Positions 28,755 through 38,907 of a stretch of 64,000 bases of DNA are shown piece after piece; within the stretch, counting starts at the first letter, position 1; every line of letters starts with the position of its first letter. A program made the position numbers and the translations under genes. Under the pieces are notes generated by a model that worked only from the letters and a program-made list of their open reading frames with translations, was not told where the DNA came from and did no database searches. The stretch comes from Methylobacterium sp. Leaf118. Its GTDB lineage: Bacteria > Pseudomonadota > Alphaproteobacteria > Rhizobiales > Beijerinckiaceae. The DNA lies in the NCBI RefSeq assembly GCF_920984675.1, contig NZ_CAKLBV010000008.1, positions 48,052 to 112,051 on the forward strand, written 5' to 3'.

Positions 28755-29459
28755 CTACTCCGCCCCCGAGAACATCTCGTCGAAGGAATAGCCTGAGCCA
28801 CGCACGGTGCGGATCGGGTCGCTCTGGCGGGGGCGATTGATCGCCTTGCGCAGGCGGCCGACATGCACGTCGACGGTGCGCTCGTCGATATAGACGTCGT
28901 GGCCCCAGACGCCGTCGAGAAGCTGCTCCCGGGAGAAGACCCGGCCGGGGCTCTGCATCAGATATTCGAGCAGCTTGAACTCGGTCGGGCCGAGATGGAT
29001 CTCGCGGCCCTGGCGGCGGATGCGGTGGCTGACCCGGTCGAGCTCGATGTCGCCGGCCACCAGCATGCCGGCGACGTGGGCGGGCTTGGCCCGGCGCAGG
29101 AGGGCGCGGACGCGGGCGAGCAGCTCCGGCACCGAGAACGGCTTGACCACGTAATCGTCGGCACCCGTGGAGAGGCCGCGCACCCGGTCGGCCTCCTCGC
29201 CGCGGGCGGTGAGCATGATGACGGGCAGGCGCTCGGTCTCACGCCGGGCGCGGATGCGCCGGCACAGCTCGATCCCCGACAGGCCAGGCACCATCCAGTC
29301 GAGCAGGACGAGGTCGGGGGTGGTCTCGTGCAGGCGCAGATCCGCCTCGTCGCCCCGCACCGCCACATCGACGACGAAGCCCTCGGCTTCGAGGTTGTAG
29401 CGCAGGAGCGTCGTCAGCGATTCCTCGTCCTCGACGATCAGGATGCGTGCGCTCGTCAT
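28755..29459 (-). CDS. phoB: Phosphate regulon response regulator PhoB
   Basis: 234 residues from ATG 29459. Receiver domain with E10-D11 acidic pair, phospho-acceptor D54 (LVLLDWMVPG), and the TAR and VVKPFS motifs. The C-terminal OmpR/PhoB winged helix includes LGPTEFKLLEYLMQSPGRVFSR and the recognition helix VDVHVGRLRKAIN. Last gene of the pst-phoU-phoB run. It should act on the PHO boxes before pstS and, likely, phoX. No phoR is next to it. Confidence 0.96.
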   Translation of the reverse strand: MTSARILIVEDEESLTTLLRYNLEAEGFVVDVAVRGDEADLRLHETTPDLVLLDWMVPGLSGIELCRRIRARRETERLPVIMLTARGEEADRVRGLSTGADDYVVKPFSVPELLARVRALLRRAKPAHVAGMLVAGDIELDRVSHRIRRQGREIHLGPTEFKLLEYLMQSPGRVFSREQLLDGVWGHDVYIDERTVDVHVGRLRKAINRPRQSDPIRTVRGSGYSFDEMFSGAE

Positions 29460-29638
29460 CGCCCGTCTTCCCATCCCTGCTCTTCGTCCCGGGCGCTCCG
29501 TCCACGGTGACGGAGCGGCGCGCGGGAATCCAGTGCCGGCGCGACCGAACCCGGTGAAGAGTGTCGCGCGCGCCGCCTCACGCGCAAGGGCCGAAGGCCC
29601 GCGTGAGGGCACATCGAGGCCCGATCCCGAACGGCCGG

Positions 29639-30352
29639 TCAGGCGCCCGGGGAGACCGTCACATAGTTCGACGCGTCGTTCTTCGGCCGCTCGCCCGCGA
29701 CGGTCTCGCCGGTGGCGAGATAGTGGATCGTCTCGGCGATGTTGGTGGTGTGGTCGCCGATGCGCTCGACGTTCTTAGCGCAGAACAGCAGATGCGTGCA
29801 GAACGAGATGTTGCGCGGATCCTCCATCATGTAGGTCAGGAGTTCGCGGAACAGCGAATTGTAGAGCGCGTCGATGGCGCCGTCGCGCTCCCACACGTCG
29901 TGGGCGGAGGCGGTGTCACGGCTCGCATAGGCATCGAGCACATCCTTGAGCTGCTCCTGCACGAGGTCGCTCATGTGCTGGACGCCGAGCACGATCTTCT
30001 GCGGCTGGGTCTGGTCGCTGATCGCCACGACCCGCTTGGCGATGTTCTTGGCGAGATCGCCGATCCGCTCGAGGTCGCCCGAGACGCGGATACCGGAGAT
30101 GGTCTCGCGCAGGTCGATGGCCATCGGCTGGCGCCGAGCGATGAGCAGTACCGAGCGCTCCTCGATCTCGCGCTGAAGCACGTCGAGGCGCTTGTCGGCG
30201 ACGATGACCGCCTGGGCGAGGACGGAATCGCGGCGCACCAGCGCCTCGGTGGCGTCGGCCAGCATCTTCTCGGCGACGCCCCCCATCTCGGCGATGGAGC
30301 GGCGCAGGTTCTCGAGATCGCTGTCGTAGGAGGAGACGATATGCTCGGACAT
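29639..30352 (-). CDS. phoU: Phosphate-specific transport system accessory protein PhoU
   Basis: 237 residues from ATG 30352 (MSEHIVSSYDSDLENLRRSI). Two PhoU repeats of three helices each contain the metal-binding E/DxxxD patterns, e.g. SGDLERIGDLAKNIAKR and AKNVERIGDHTTNIAE. PhoU transmits Pst status to the PhoR kinase and limits phosphate uptake. It lies between pstB and phoB on the same strand, 325 bp after pstB. Confidence 0.96.
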   Translation of the reverse strand: MSEHIVSSYDSDLENLRRSIAEMGGVAEKMLADATEALVRRDSVLAQAVIVADKRLDVLQREIEERSVLLIARRQPMAIDLRETISGIRVSGDLERIGDLAKNIAKRVVAISDQTQPQKIVLGVQHMSDLVQEQLKDVLDAYASRDTASAHDVWERDGAIDALYNSLFRELLTYMMEDPRNISFCTHLLFCAKNVERIGDHTTNIAETIHYLATGETVAGERPKNDASNYVTVSPGA

Positions 30353-30677
30353 GGTTTCGAAGTCTCCGGTCGGGCGGCGGAGCCGCGTCCCGGGCGGCCG
30401 GGACGATGCGCCTGATCCTCGTGCTTCCATCGGCTCCCCCGGGGAAGCCGCTGCTCGTTTTCCCAGGGCCATCGCTCGGAGCGATCGCCCTGCTTCCTGG
30501 TCGGCCTCAGTGGCCGGCGGCCACGTTCCCGGCTCTCGGCTGGCGCCGAGACCCTTCCCGGACAGGGCTGCGACGCACCTTCAAGCGATGGTCCTGTGAC
30601 CGGGCCGCTGCGGCAGGGCAGGCTTCCAGGGGACAGATCGTCGGTCTCGCCGGCCTTGCGGGACGGCGGAACCCGGA
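30353..30677. other. Gap between pstB and phoU
   Basis: 325 bp without a supported gene inside the pst-phoU-phoB run. A GC-rich near-palindrome (GGCTCCCCCGGGGAAGCC, 30431-30448) is the only structure seen; it has no T-run and no PHO-type GTCAT repeats, so a separate PhoB-controlled promoter is not evident. Confidence 0.45.
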
Positions 30678-31493
30678 TCAGCCGAACCGGCCGGTGATGT
30701 AGTCCTGCGTCTGGCGCTTGGCCGGGTTCATGAAGATCTTGGTCGTGGCGTCGAACTCGATCAGCTCGCCGAGATACATGAACGCGGTGAACTGCGAGAT
30801 GCGGGCGGCCTGCTGCATGTTGTGGGTCACGATGACGATCGTGAACTCCGAGCGCAGCTGCTCGATCAGCTCCTCGATGCGGCCGGTCGAGATCGGATCG
30901 AGGGCCGAGGTCGGCTCGTCGAACAGGATCACCTCCGGGCGCTGGGCCACGGTGCGGGCGATGCAGAGGCGCTGCTGCTGGCCGCCCGACAGGCCCATGC
31001 CGGACTGCTTGAGCTTGTCCTTCACCTCGTCCCAGAGGGCGGCCTTGCGCAGGGATTCCTCGACGCGGACATCGAGCTCGGCCTTGGGCAGCCGCTCGTA
31101 GAGGCGCAGGCCGAAGGCGACGTTGTCGTAGATCGACATCGGGAAGGGCGTCGGCTTCTGGAACACCATGCCGATGCGCGAGCGCAGCTCGTTGAGATCG
31201 ACCTTGGAGTCGAGCACGTTCTGCCCGTCGAGGAGGATCTGCCCCTCGGCGCGCTGCTCCGGATAAAGGCTGTAGATGCGGTTGAAGGTGCGCAGCAGCG
31301 TCGACTTCCCGCAGCCCGACGGGCCGATCAGCGCGGTGACCTGCCGGTCGCGGAAGTCGAGGTTGATGTTCTTCAGGCCATGGAACGACCCGTAGTAGAA
31401 GTTCAGGTCCTTGACGGCGATGCGCACGGGTGCCGACAGGTCGGCCGGGTTGCGGCCGTCGATCTGGCTGCGGATCGCGGGGGAGGCGCTCAT
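30678..31493 (-). CDS. pstB: Phosphate ABC transporter ATP-binding protein
   Basis: 271 residues from ATG 31493. All ABC motifs are intact: Walker [10 protein letters not shown] (57-65), Q-loop [11 protein letters not shown], signature LSGGQQQR, Walker [14 protein letters not shown] and the switch His in VTHNMQQA. It powers the PstC-PstA channel. Co-directional with pstA, 44 bp apart. Confidence 0.97.
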   Translation of the reverse strand: MSASPAIRSQIDGRNPADLSAPVRIAVKDLNFYYGSFHGLKNINLDFRDRQVTALIGPSGCGKSTLLRTFNRIYSLYPEQRAEGQILLDGQNVLDSKVDLNELRSRIGMVFQKPTPFPMSIYDNVAFGLRLYERLPKAELDVRVEESLRKAALWDEVKDKLKQSGMGLSGGQQQRLCIARTVAQRPEVILFDEPTSALDPISTGRIEELIEQLRSEFTIVIVTHNMQQAARISQFTAFMYLGELIEFDATTKIFMNPAKRQTQDYITGRFG

Positions 31494-31537
31494 CTCGGTC
31501 TCTCGTCGGTCGGAGGGCGGGGGCGCGGCGCGCGGGG

Positions 31538-32431
31538 TCAGCGCTGCCGCTGTTCCTTGATCACGAAGCGGGCCAGCACGGACAGCGCCAGGATGGTGAC
31601 GGTGATGAGCAGCGCCCCGGCCCAGGCCAGGCTCTGCCAGTTCGGGTAGGGCGAGAGGGCGAACTGGTAGATCATCACCGGAAGGTTCGGCACGCCGCCC
31701 AGCAGGTTGGCGTTGAACCACGAGTTGTTGTTGAGCGCGGTGAAGAGCAGCGGCGCGGTCTCACCGGCGATGCGGGCCAGCGCCAGGATGATGCCGGTGA
31801 CGATGCCGGCGCTCGCCGCCCGCCATGTGATGGCGCGGATGACGAGGGAGCGGGGCGCCCCCAGGGCGGCGGCGGCCTCGCGCATCGGGCTCGGCACGAG
31901 GCGCAGCATGTCCTCGGTGGTGCGCACGATGACCGGCACGGCGATGATGGCGAGCGCCACGGCGCCGGCCCAGCCCGAATAGGTCCCCATCGGCCGCACC
32001 ATCAGGGTGTAGACGAACAGGCCGATCAGGATCGAGGGGGCCGAGAGCAGCACGTCGTTGAGAAAGCGGATGACGTCGGCGATCTTGGAGGTCTTGCCGT
32101 ACTCGGCGAGGAAGGTGCCGGCCATCAGCCCGATCGGCGTCGCGATGACGATGCCGATGAAGGTCATGATGAGGCTGCCCAGGATCGCGTTGGCGATGCC
32201 GCCGCCTTCCGATCCGGGGCCCGGGGTCGGCGCCGTGAACAGCTCCGGGGTGAAGCCTTTCACGCCCTCGACGATGAGCATGAGGAGGATCGAGCCGAGC
32301 ACGACGATGCCGAGCATCGTCGCGGCGGTGCTGGCCAGGATCAGGATGCGGTCGGCGATGCGGCGGCCGGAGCGCACGCGGCTGGCGCTGGGGCCGCGGC
32401 CGGTCGTGGCGAGGGGGTTGGTGGCGTCCAT
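31538..32431 (-). CDS. pstA: Phosphate ABC transporter permease PstA
   Basis: 297 residues with six predicted transmembrane segments and the binding-protein-dependent permease EAA loop ([23 protein letters not shown]). The [13 protein letters not shown] block is a PstA marker. It forms the inner-membrane phosphate channel with PstC, whose stop lies 25 nt upstream of this start. Confidence 0.96.
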   Translation of the reverse strand: MDATNPLATTGRGPSASRVRSGRRIADRILILASTAATMLGIVVLGSILLMLIVEGVKGFTPELFTAPTPGPGSEGGGIANAILGSLIMTFIGIVIATPIGLMAGTFLAEYGKTSKIADVIRFLNDVLLSAPSILIGLFVYTLMVRPMGTYSGWAGAVALAIIAVPVIVRTTEDMLRLVPSPMREAAAALGAPRSLVIRAITWRAASAGIVTGIILALARIAGETAPLLFTALNNNSWFNANLLGGVPNLPVMIYQFALSPYPNWQSLAWAGALLITVTILALSVLARFVIKEQRQR

Positions 32432-32456
32432 GGTCGGCGCTCTTCCCGGATGCGGC

Positions 32457-33434
32457 TCAGGCGACCTTCACGCGCCGCACCAGCAGGCGGGCGACGATCA
32501 GGACGATGAAGGTGATGATGAAGAGCAGGCAGCCCAGCGCCATGAGCGAGGAGAGCTGCAGGCCGTCGGCCTCGTTGAACTCGTTGGCGATGCGCGAGGC
32601 GATGGTCGAGCCCGGATCGAAGATCGAGGCGGAGAGGCGGTTGGCATTGCCGATCACGAAGGTGACCGCCATGGTCTCGCCGAGCGCGCGGCCGAGGCCG
32701 AGCATGATGGCGCCGATGATCGAGACCGAGGCCTGCGGCACGAGCACGTGGCGCACGACCTCCCAGGTGGTGCAGCCGATGCCGTAGGCGCTCTCACGCA
32801 GCACGGTCGGGATCTGGTCGAGCATGTCGCGGGTGATCGAGGCCACGAAGGGCACGATCATGATGGCGAGGATGATGCCGGCGGTGAGCACGCCCACCCC
32901 CGAGGGGATGCGGGCGTAGAGGATGGTGCCGACGATCGGCAGGCCCTCGACCACGTTCGAGACCGGCACCTGCACGAAGCGCGCGAAGAGCGGCGCGAAG
33001 ACGAACAGGCCCCACATGCCGTAGATGATGCTCGGCACCGAGGCGAGCAGCTCGATGGTCATGGCGACCGGCTTGCGGGCCCAGCCCGGGCAGAGCTGCG
33101 TGAGGTAGACCGCGATCCCCAGGGAGATCGGCACGCCGATGAGCAGGGCGAGGAGCGCGGCGGCCACCGTGCCGATGATCGCCGGCAGGGCGCCGAACTG
33201 CTCGGTGCCGATGTTCCAGGCCGACGAGGTGAGGAAGCCGAAGCCGAACTCGGCGAAGGCCGGCCAGGCGCCATAGACGATCGAGCCGAGGATCCCGGCC
33301 AGGACCAGGAGGACCAGGAGGGCCGAGCCGTAGGCCGCCCCCTGGAACAGGCGGTCGCCCATTCGGCTGGGGGCGATGCGGGGGGCCGTGCCGCTCTCGC
33401 GGGCCAGGGCGATCTGCTGAGTCAAAGCGGTCAT
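32457..33434 (-). CDS. pstC: Phosphate ABC transporter permease PstC
   Basis: 325 residues, about seven transmembrane segments, with the EAA-type loop RESAYGIGCTTWEVVRHVLVPQA and the PstC marker GLGRALGETMAVTFVIGN. First gene downstream of the pstS terminator, so it depends on read-through from the pstS promoter or on a promoter in the 108-bp gap. Confidence 0.96.
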   Translation of the reverse strand: MTALTQQIALARESGTAPRIAPSRMGDRLFQGAAYGSALLVLLVLAGILGSIVYGAWPAFAEFGFGFLTSSAWNIGTEQFGALPAIIGTVAAALLALLIGVPISLGIAVYLTQLCPGWARKPVAMTIELLASVPSIIYGMWGLFVFAPLFARFVQVPVSNVVEGLPIVGTILYARIPSGVGVLTAGIILAIMIVPFVASITRDMLDQIPTVLRESAYGIGCTTWEVVRHVLVPQASVSIIGAIMLGLGRALGETMAVTFVIGNANRLSASIFDPGSTIASRIANEFNEADGLQLSSLMALGCLLFIITFIVLIVARLLVRRVKVA

Positions 33435-33502
33435 CCGCGGAAGTGCTCTTCGAGTGCGGGGCGTGTAGCGTGCCGAGACGTGGGAGGCGAGCGAGGCCCC
33501 AC

Positions 33503-33530
33503 AAAAAGGCCCCCTTCGGGGAAGGGGGCC
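33503..33530 (-). terminator. Rho-independent terminator between pstS and pstC
   Basis: Perfect 10-bp inverted repeat (GGCCCCCTTC at 33508, GAAGGGGGCC at 33521) with a 3-nt loop, followed on the minus strand by TTTTT (33507-33503). It lies just after the pstS stop and would make pstS more abundant than pstCAB. Confidence 0.9.
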
Positions 33531-33542
33531 TCGGTAACCTGC

Positions 33543-34583
33543 TTACATGCCGAAGACGGCCTTGCCGTCCTTGCCCTTGATGGTCTTCCACTCTTCGTGG
33601 ATCAGGCCGACGACGTTGTCGGGAAGCGGCACGTAGTCGAGTTCGGTCGCGAGCTTGTCGCCGTTCTTGTAAGCCCAGTCGAAGAACTTGAGCACGTCAC
33701 CGGCCTTCGCGGAGTCGGCAGGCTCCTTGTAGACGAGGATGAAGGTCGCGGCAGTGATCGGCCACGCATCCTCGCCGGCCTGGTTGGTCAGGGCGATGCC
33801 GAAGCCCGGGGTCGATTTCCAGTCGGCGCTGGCGGCAGCGGCCTGGAAGGCCTTGTCGTCGGGCCGCGGGAACTTGCCGGCCTTGTTCTGGATCAGCGTG
33901 TAGGCAAGCTTGTTCTGCTTGGCATAGGCCGACTCGACGTAGCCGATCGCGTTCGGGACCTGCTTGACGGTCGCGGTGACGCCCTCGTTGCCCTTGCCGC
34001 CCTGGCCGACCGGCCAGCTGATCGTCGTGGCCGCGCCGAACTCCTTCTTCCAACCCTCGGAGACGCCCGAGAGGTAGGTCGTGAAGATGTTGGTCGTGCC
34101 GGAGGCGTCCGAACGGTAGATCGGGGTGATGTTGGCCTCCGGGAGCTTGAGGCCCTCGTTCAGCTTGGCGATCTTCGGGTCCGACCACTTCTGGATCTTG
34201 CCGGCATAGATGTCGGCGACGATTTCGCCGGTCAGCTTGAGCTTGCCGGGCTCGAGGCCGGCGATGTTCACCACGGTCACCACGCCGCCCATGACGGTCG
34301 GGAACTGAACGAGACCGTCCTTCTCGAGCTGGGCGGGCTTGAGCGGCGCGTCGGTGGCGCCGAAATCGACCGTCTTGGCCTGGATCTGCTTGATGCCGCC
34401 GCCGGAGCCGATCGACTGGTAGTTCAGGCCCATGCCGCTGTCCTTGCGGTAGGCCTCGGCCCATTTGGAATAGACCGGGAAGGGGAAGGTGGCGCCGGCG
34501 CCGGTGATGTCGGCAGCGAGCGCCGAGGTCGCGATCTGAGCGGCGGCGAGGCCGGCGGCCAGGGCGTAAGCGAAGGGTTTCAC
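33543..34583 (-). CDS. pstS: Periplasmic phosphate-binding protein PstS
   Basis: 346 residues from GTG 34583, chosen because GGAG then sits 6 nt upstream; ATG 34589 is two codons earlier but touches that GGAG. Signal peptide to about residue 24 (ATSALA). Mature protein opens ADITGAGATFPFPVYSKWAE and has the phosphate-binding segments SIGSGGGIKQIQ, DFGATDAPL and YRSDASGTTNIF. It captures phosphate for PstCAB. Preceded by three PHO half-sites and followed by a strong terminator. Confidence 0.97.
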   Translation of the reverse strand: MKPFAYALAAGLAAAQIATSALAADITGAGATFPFPVYSKWAEAYRKDSGMGLNYQSIGSGGGIKQIQAKTVDFGATDAPLKPAQLEKDGLVQFPTVMGGVVTVVNIAGLEPGKLKLTGEIVADIYAGKIQKWSDPKIAKLNEGLKLPEANITPIYRSDASGTTNIFTTYLSGVSEGWKKEFGAATTISWPVGQGGKGNEGVTATVKQVPNAIGYVESAYAKQNKLAYTLIQNKAGKFPRPDDKAFQAAAASADWKSTPGFGIALTNQAGEDAWPITAATFILVYKEPADSAKAGDVLKFFDWAYKNGDKLATELDYVPLPDNVVGLIHEEWKTIKGKDGKAVFGM

Positions 34584-34687
34584 GAGCATCTCCGTAACGG
34601 GTCGTGCGCGGCTGCCGGGCGGCCCAAGAGGCCTGCGGCCGGTCCCGCTGCGACGGGGCAGCCCTATCGCTCCGACGCGCCGCCTCT

Positions 34688-34716
34688 ATGACGAGCACAT
34701 GACGGACGCATGACAA
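34688..34716 (-). promoter_or_regulatory. Tandem PHO box (three half-sites) upstream of pstS
   Basis: On the minus strand GTCAT occurs three times, at + positions 34710-34714, 34699-34703 and 34688-34692, spaced exactly 11 bp. That is the PhoB half-site period (CTGTCAT plus 4 bp). It lies about 105 bp upstream of the pstS start, leaving room for a -10 and a leader. Confidence 0.88.
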
Positions 34717-34873
34717 CGCCCGCCCCGGGGCGGGCCCCCGCGGATTTTCGCTGAGGATGGACCGCTCTGCGCGGTTCGGACGTTAGGGAGACGAGTGATG
34801 CCGCGTGGCCTCGAGGGGATGGGACCTCGGGGCCGACTCGCGTTCACGACAGTCATCCGGGGAGACCGTCGCA

Positions 34874-35146
34874 GTGACGGAGACGGTGCGCGGGGACGAC
34901 CCGCCGGTCGAGGCGATCAGCGATCCGCAGGAGATCGCCTACCGCGCGCTCCACGACGAGCGGGCCGCGCTGGAACAGGAACTCACCCTGGCCCAGCAAC
35001 GGCAGCGATTCGACCCGGACGCCCGGGCGGCCGAGGAGGCGCAGGCCACGGAAGCCACCCTCCTGAAGGATCTCGATCGGATCCTCACCCTGATCCGGGC
35101 CGCCGAGATCCGGCGCAGCCAACCCCAGGCGCGGCGCTGGCAGTGA
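34874..35146 (+). CDS. Hypothetical protein, small, predicted coiled coil
   Basis: 90 residues from GTG 34874 with GGGGAGA about 8 nt upstream. It is soluble, acidic and mostly helical, with a likely coiled coil over ALHDERAALEQELTLAQQ and LLKDLDRILTLIRAAEI. No family is recognised. It converges with the next gene, their stops 3 bp apart. Longer upstream starts exist but look non-coding. Confidence 0.55.
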   Translation: MTETVRGDDPPVEAISDPQEIAYRALHDERAALEQELTLAQQRQRFDPDARAAEEAQATEATLLKDLDRILTLIRAAEIRRSQPQARRWQ

Positions 35147-35149
35147 GGC

Positions 35150-35356
35150 TCAGGCGCCGCGGCGCCGGTCCCGCTCCTTCTGGCGCAGGCGCAGCAGCAG
35201 CTCGACCTGCACGTCGGTGATCGGACGGCTCTCGCAGGTCTCGACATAGACCTCGCGCAGGGCCCGCCCGAGGCGGTCCCGGGTCTCGCCGGTCAGACCG
35301 GGGAGGGGGGCGTCGGCAAGGCGGTCGACAGCGCAATTGGACGCGAGCTGTGCCAT
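35150..35356 (-). CDS. Hypothetical protein, small helical
   Basis: 68 residues from ATG 35356 (an alternative ATG at 35419 adds 21). The central part ETRDRLGRALREVYVETCES followed by PITDVQVELLLRLRQ loosely recalls the core of NepR anti-sigma factors (amphipathic helix, Pro-Ile hinge, Leu-rich helix). No phyR or ecfG is nearby and the likeness is only by eye, so it is left unnamed. Confidence 0.5.
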   Translation of the reverse strand: MAQLASNCAVDRLADAPLPGLTGETRDRLGRALREVYVETCESRPITDVQVELLLRLRQKERDRRRGA

Positions 35357-35513
35357 GGGGGACCCGACCAGGGGTGAAGGTTTCGTATCGCCATCGATGC
35401 GACGGAAGCACCGGAGCATCAGCCTGCGCGAAGATGGTTAACGAACCCTTACCTCTGGTCCTATTTCCGCGGTGTCGCTCCGGGGCCGATGCGGGCGCGG
35501 AACCCGGATGCGC

Positions 35514-36515
35514 TCAGAGCCAGCCCTTGCTCCGGAAGAAGATCAGCGGCACCACGGCCGAAATCGCGATCAGCGCGAGACCGTAGGGGTAGCCGTAGAC
35601 CCAGTCGAGTTCCGGCATGTGCTTGAAGTTCATGCCGTACATGGACGCGACCAGCGTCGGCGGCACGCCCACCACCGAGACCACCGTGAGGATGCGGAAG
35701 GCGTTGTTCTGCTCGATGTTGATGAGCCCGAGGGTCGCGTCGAGCAGGAATTGCAGCGTTTCCGACAGCCTCGTCTCGAACTCGTCGAGGGAGGCGATGT
35801 CCCGGGCCAGGGTCTCGAATCGGGGCGCGTCGTCGCCGTCGAGATAGGCGTCGCACTCGCCCTTGGCGAAGGCGACGATGCGCTCGAGACCGAGCAGGCT
35901 CGCCCGGACCTTCGAGAGCGATTTGCCGTGCCGCCCGACCGAGCGGAGCAGCCGGCGAAGCGCCAGATCGCGGCGCTTCGGGGCATTCGCGTCACCCTTG
36001 CGGGCGCCGGGCCGGGCGCCCGCGTCGAAATCGAAGACCCGGGTGGAGAGGCCGTCGAGATCGCCGGACATCTCTTCGAGCAGGTCCGCGAGGTTGTCCA
36101 CCAACTCCTCGACGATGAGCAGGAACATGCGCGCGCCGGTGCTGCCGTCGCCGTCGCCCGCATCCACGCGCGCACGCACCGCCGCGAAGGCCCGCATCTC
36201 GTGGAAGCGCACCGTCACAAGATGGTTGTCGTTCAGGAGGAAGCCGAGGGGCTTCAAGCTGAAGTCGGAGCGGTCGAACGTCACCATCGGGGTCGAGAGC
36301 GAGATGCCGTCGCGGTTGCGCCGCAGCCGGCTCGACAGCTCGACCTCGCTCAGGGCCGCGCGCGACGGGATGCGCAGGCCGGTCGCCTGCTCCACCCGGC
36401 GCGCCTCCTCGGCGGTCGGATCGTTCAGGTCGATCCAGACGGCGTGCTTGGGCGGCGCGCCCTCGTGGAGGTGGTCGGCCTCGACCGCTCCCTGCGGTCC
36501 ATGCACGCTGATCAT
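35514..36515 (-). CDS. corA: CorA family Mg2+/divalent cation transporter
   Basis: 333 residues from ATG 36515; the frame extends upstream but similarity begins at ISVHGPQGAVEADHL. A large cytoplasmic alpha/beta domain is followed by a long helix and two C-terminal transmembrane segments. The signature YGMNF of the pore entrance is at the end of TM1. CorA pentamers mediate Mg2+ (or Co2+/Zn2+ in ZntB relatives) flux. Divergent from groES. Confidence 0.92.
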   Translation of the reverse strand: MISVHGPQGAVEADHLHEGAPPKHAVWIDLNDPTAEEARRVEQATGLRIPSRAALSEVELSSRLRRNRDGISLSTPMVTFDRSDFSLKPLGFLLNDNHLVTVRFHEMRAFAAVRARVDAGDGDGSTGARMFLLIVEELVDNLADLLEEMSGDLDGLSTRVFDFDAGARPGARKGDANAPKRRDLALRRLLRSVGRHGKSLSKVRASLLGLERIVAFAKGECDAYLDGDDAPRFETLARDIASLDEFETRLSETLQFLLDATLGLINIEQNNAFRILTVVSVVGVPPTLVASMYGMNFKHMPELDWVYGYPYGLALIAISAVVPLIFFRSKGWL

Positions 36516-36648
36516 CGCAAAAAGGCGTCCCGTCCTCAGCCCCGAATCGGCCTTGCCTCGGCCCCGCGCGTTGGTCCGAACGTGGTTCCGATCCCGGCGC
36601 AAGGCGAAGATTCGCCTCCGAACCGGGCGGCGGCGAGAAAGCTGCGCC

Positions 36649-36677
36649 TTGACTCCGCGAAGCCACACGCCTATCTC
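36649..36677 (+). promoter_or_regulatory. Sigma70-type promoter of groESL
   Basis: TTGACT at 36649-36654, a 17-bp spacer, and TATCTC at 36672-36677. The expected transcription start falls just before or within the CIRCE element, as in other HrcA-controlled operons. Confidence 0.75.
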
Positions 36678-36687
36678 GCCGCCGTCG

Positions 36688-36714
36688 TTAGCACTCATCG
36701 AGCACGAGTGCTAA
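36688..36714 (+). promoter_or_regulatory. CIRCE element (HrcA operator)
   Basis: TTAGCACTC (36688-36696), nine bases, GAGTGCTAA (36706-36714): a perfect match to the CIRCE consensus. HrcA represses groESL here until heat or unfolded protein titrates GroEL. hrcA itself is not in the window. Confidence 0.97.
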
Positions 36715-36787
36715 CAACCATGTTGGGGCGCGGTCGCTGGCCGGCCGCATGAAGACCAACCGCTATTTCGAAGCAAGAGGGCAGCTC

Positions 36788-37078
36788 ATGAAGTTCCGTC
36801 CGCTGCACGACCGCGTCGTCGTCCGTCGCATCGAGAGCGAGGAGAAGACGAAGGGCGGCATCATTATCCCGGACACCGCCAAGGAGAAGCCGCAGGAGGG
36901 CGAGATCGTCGCCGTCGGTCCGGGCGCCCGCGACGAGCAGGGCCGTATCAACGCCCTCGACGTCAAGGTCGGCGACCGCGTCCTGTTCGGCAAGTGGTCC
37001 GGCACCGAGGTCAAGATCGACGGCCAGGATCTCCTCATCATGAAGGAGTCCGACATCATGGGTGTGGTCGCCCTCTAA
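36788..37078 (+). CDS. groES: Co-chaperonin GroES
   Basis: 96 residues from ATG 36788. [14 protein letters not shown] is the standard N-terminus; the mobile loop ([19 protein letters not shown]) that docks on GroEL and the roof loop are intact. It caps the GroEL cage during folding. Co-transcribed with groEL 81 bp downstream under the CIRCE-controlled promoter. Confidence 0.98.
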   Translation: MKFRPLHDRVVVRRIESEEKTKGGIIIPDTAKEKPQEGEIVAVGPGARDEQGRINALDVKVGDRVLFGKWSGTEVKIDGQDLLIMKESDIMGVVAL

Positions 37079-38800
<1,722 letters not shown>

Positions 38801-38830
38801 CGTCCGACGCCACCCTCGAGAGACCGGAAG

Positions 38831-38856
38831 GGGGTCGCCGAAAGGCGGCCCCTTTT
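38831..38856 (+). terminator. Rho-independent terminator of groESL
   Basis: A 9-bp stem (GGGGTCGCC / GGCGGCCCC, one G-T pair) with a GAAA tetraloop and a TTTT tail at 38853-38856, just after groEL. Confidence 0.88.
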
Positions 38857-38907
38857 CCGTTGCAGGACGTCCGCGGCAAGACGAGAGACGACCCGAACAG
38901 GCGCCGC

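Noticed and set aside
30431..30448. Terminator or PHO box in the pstB-phoU gap
   Set aside because: The palindrome has no T-run and there is no GTCAT repeat at 11-bp spacing.
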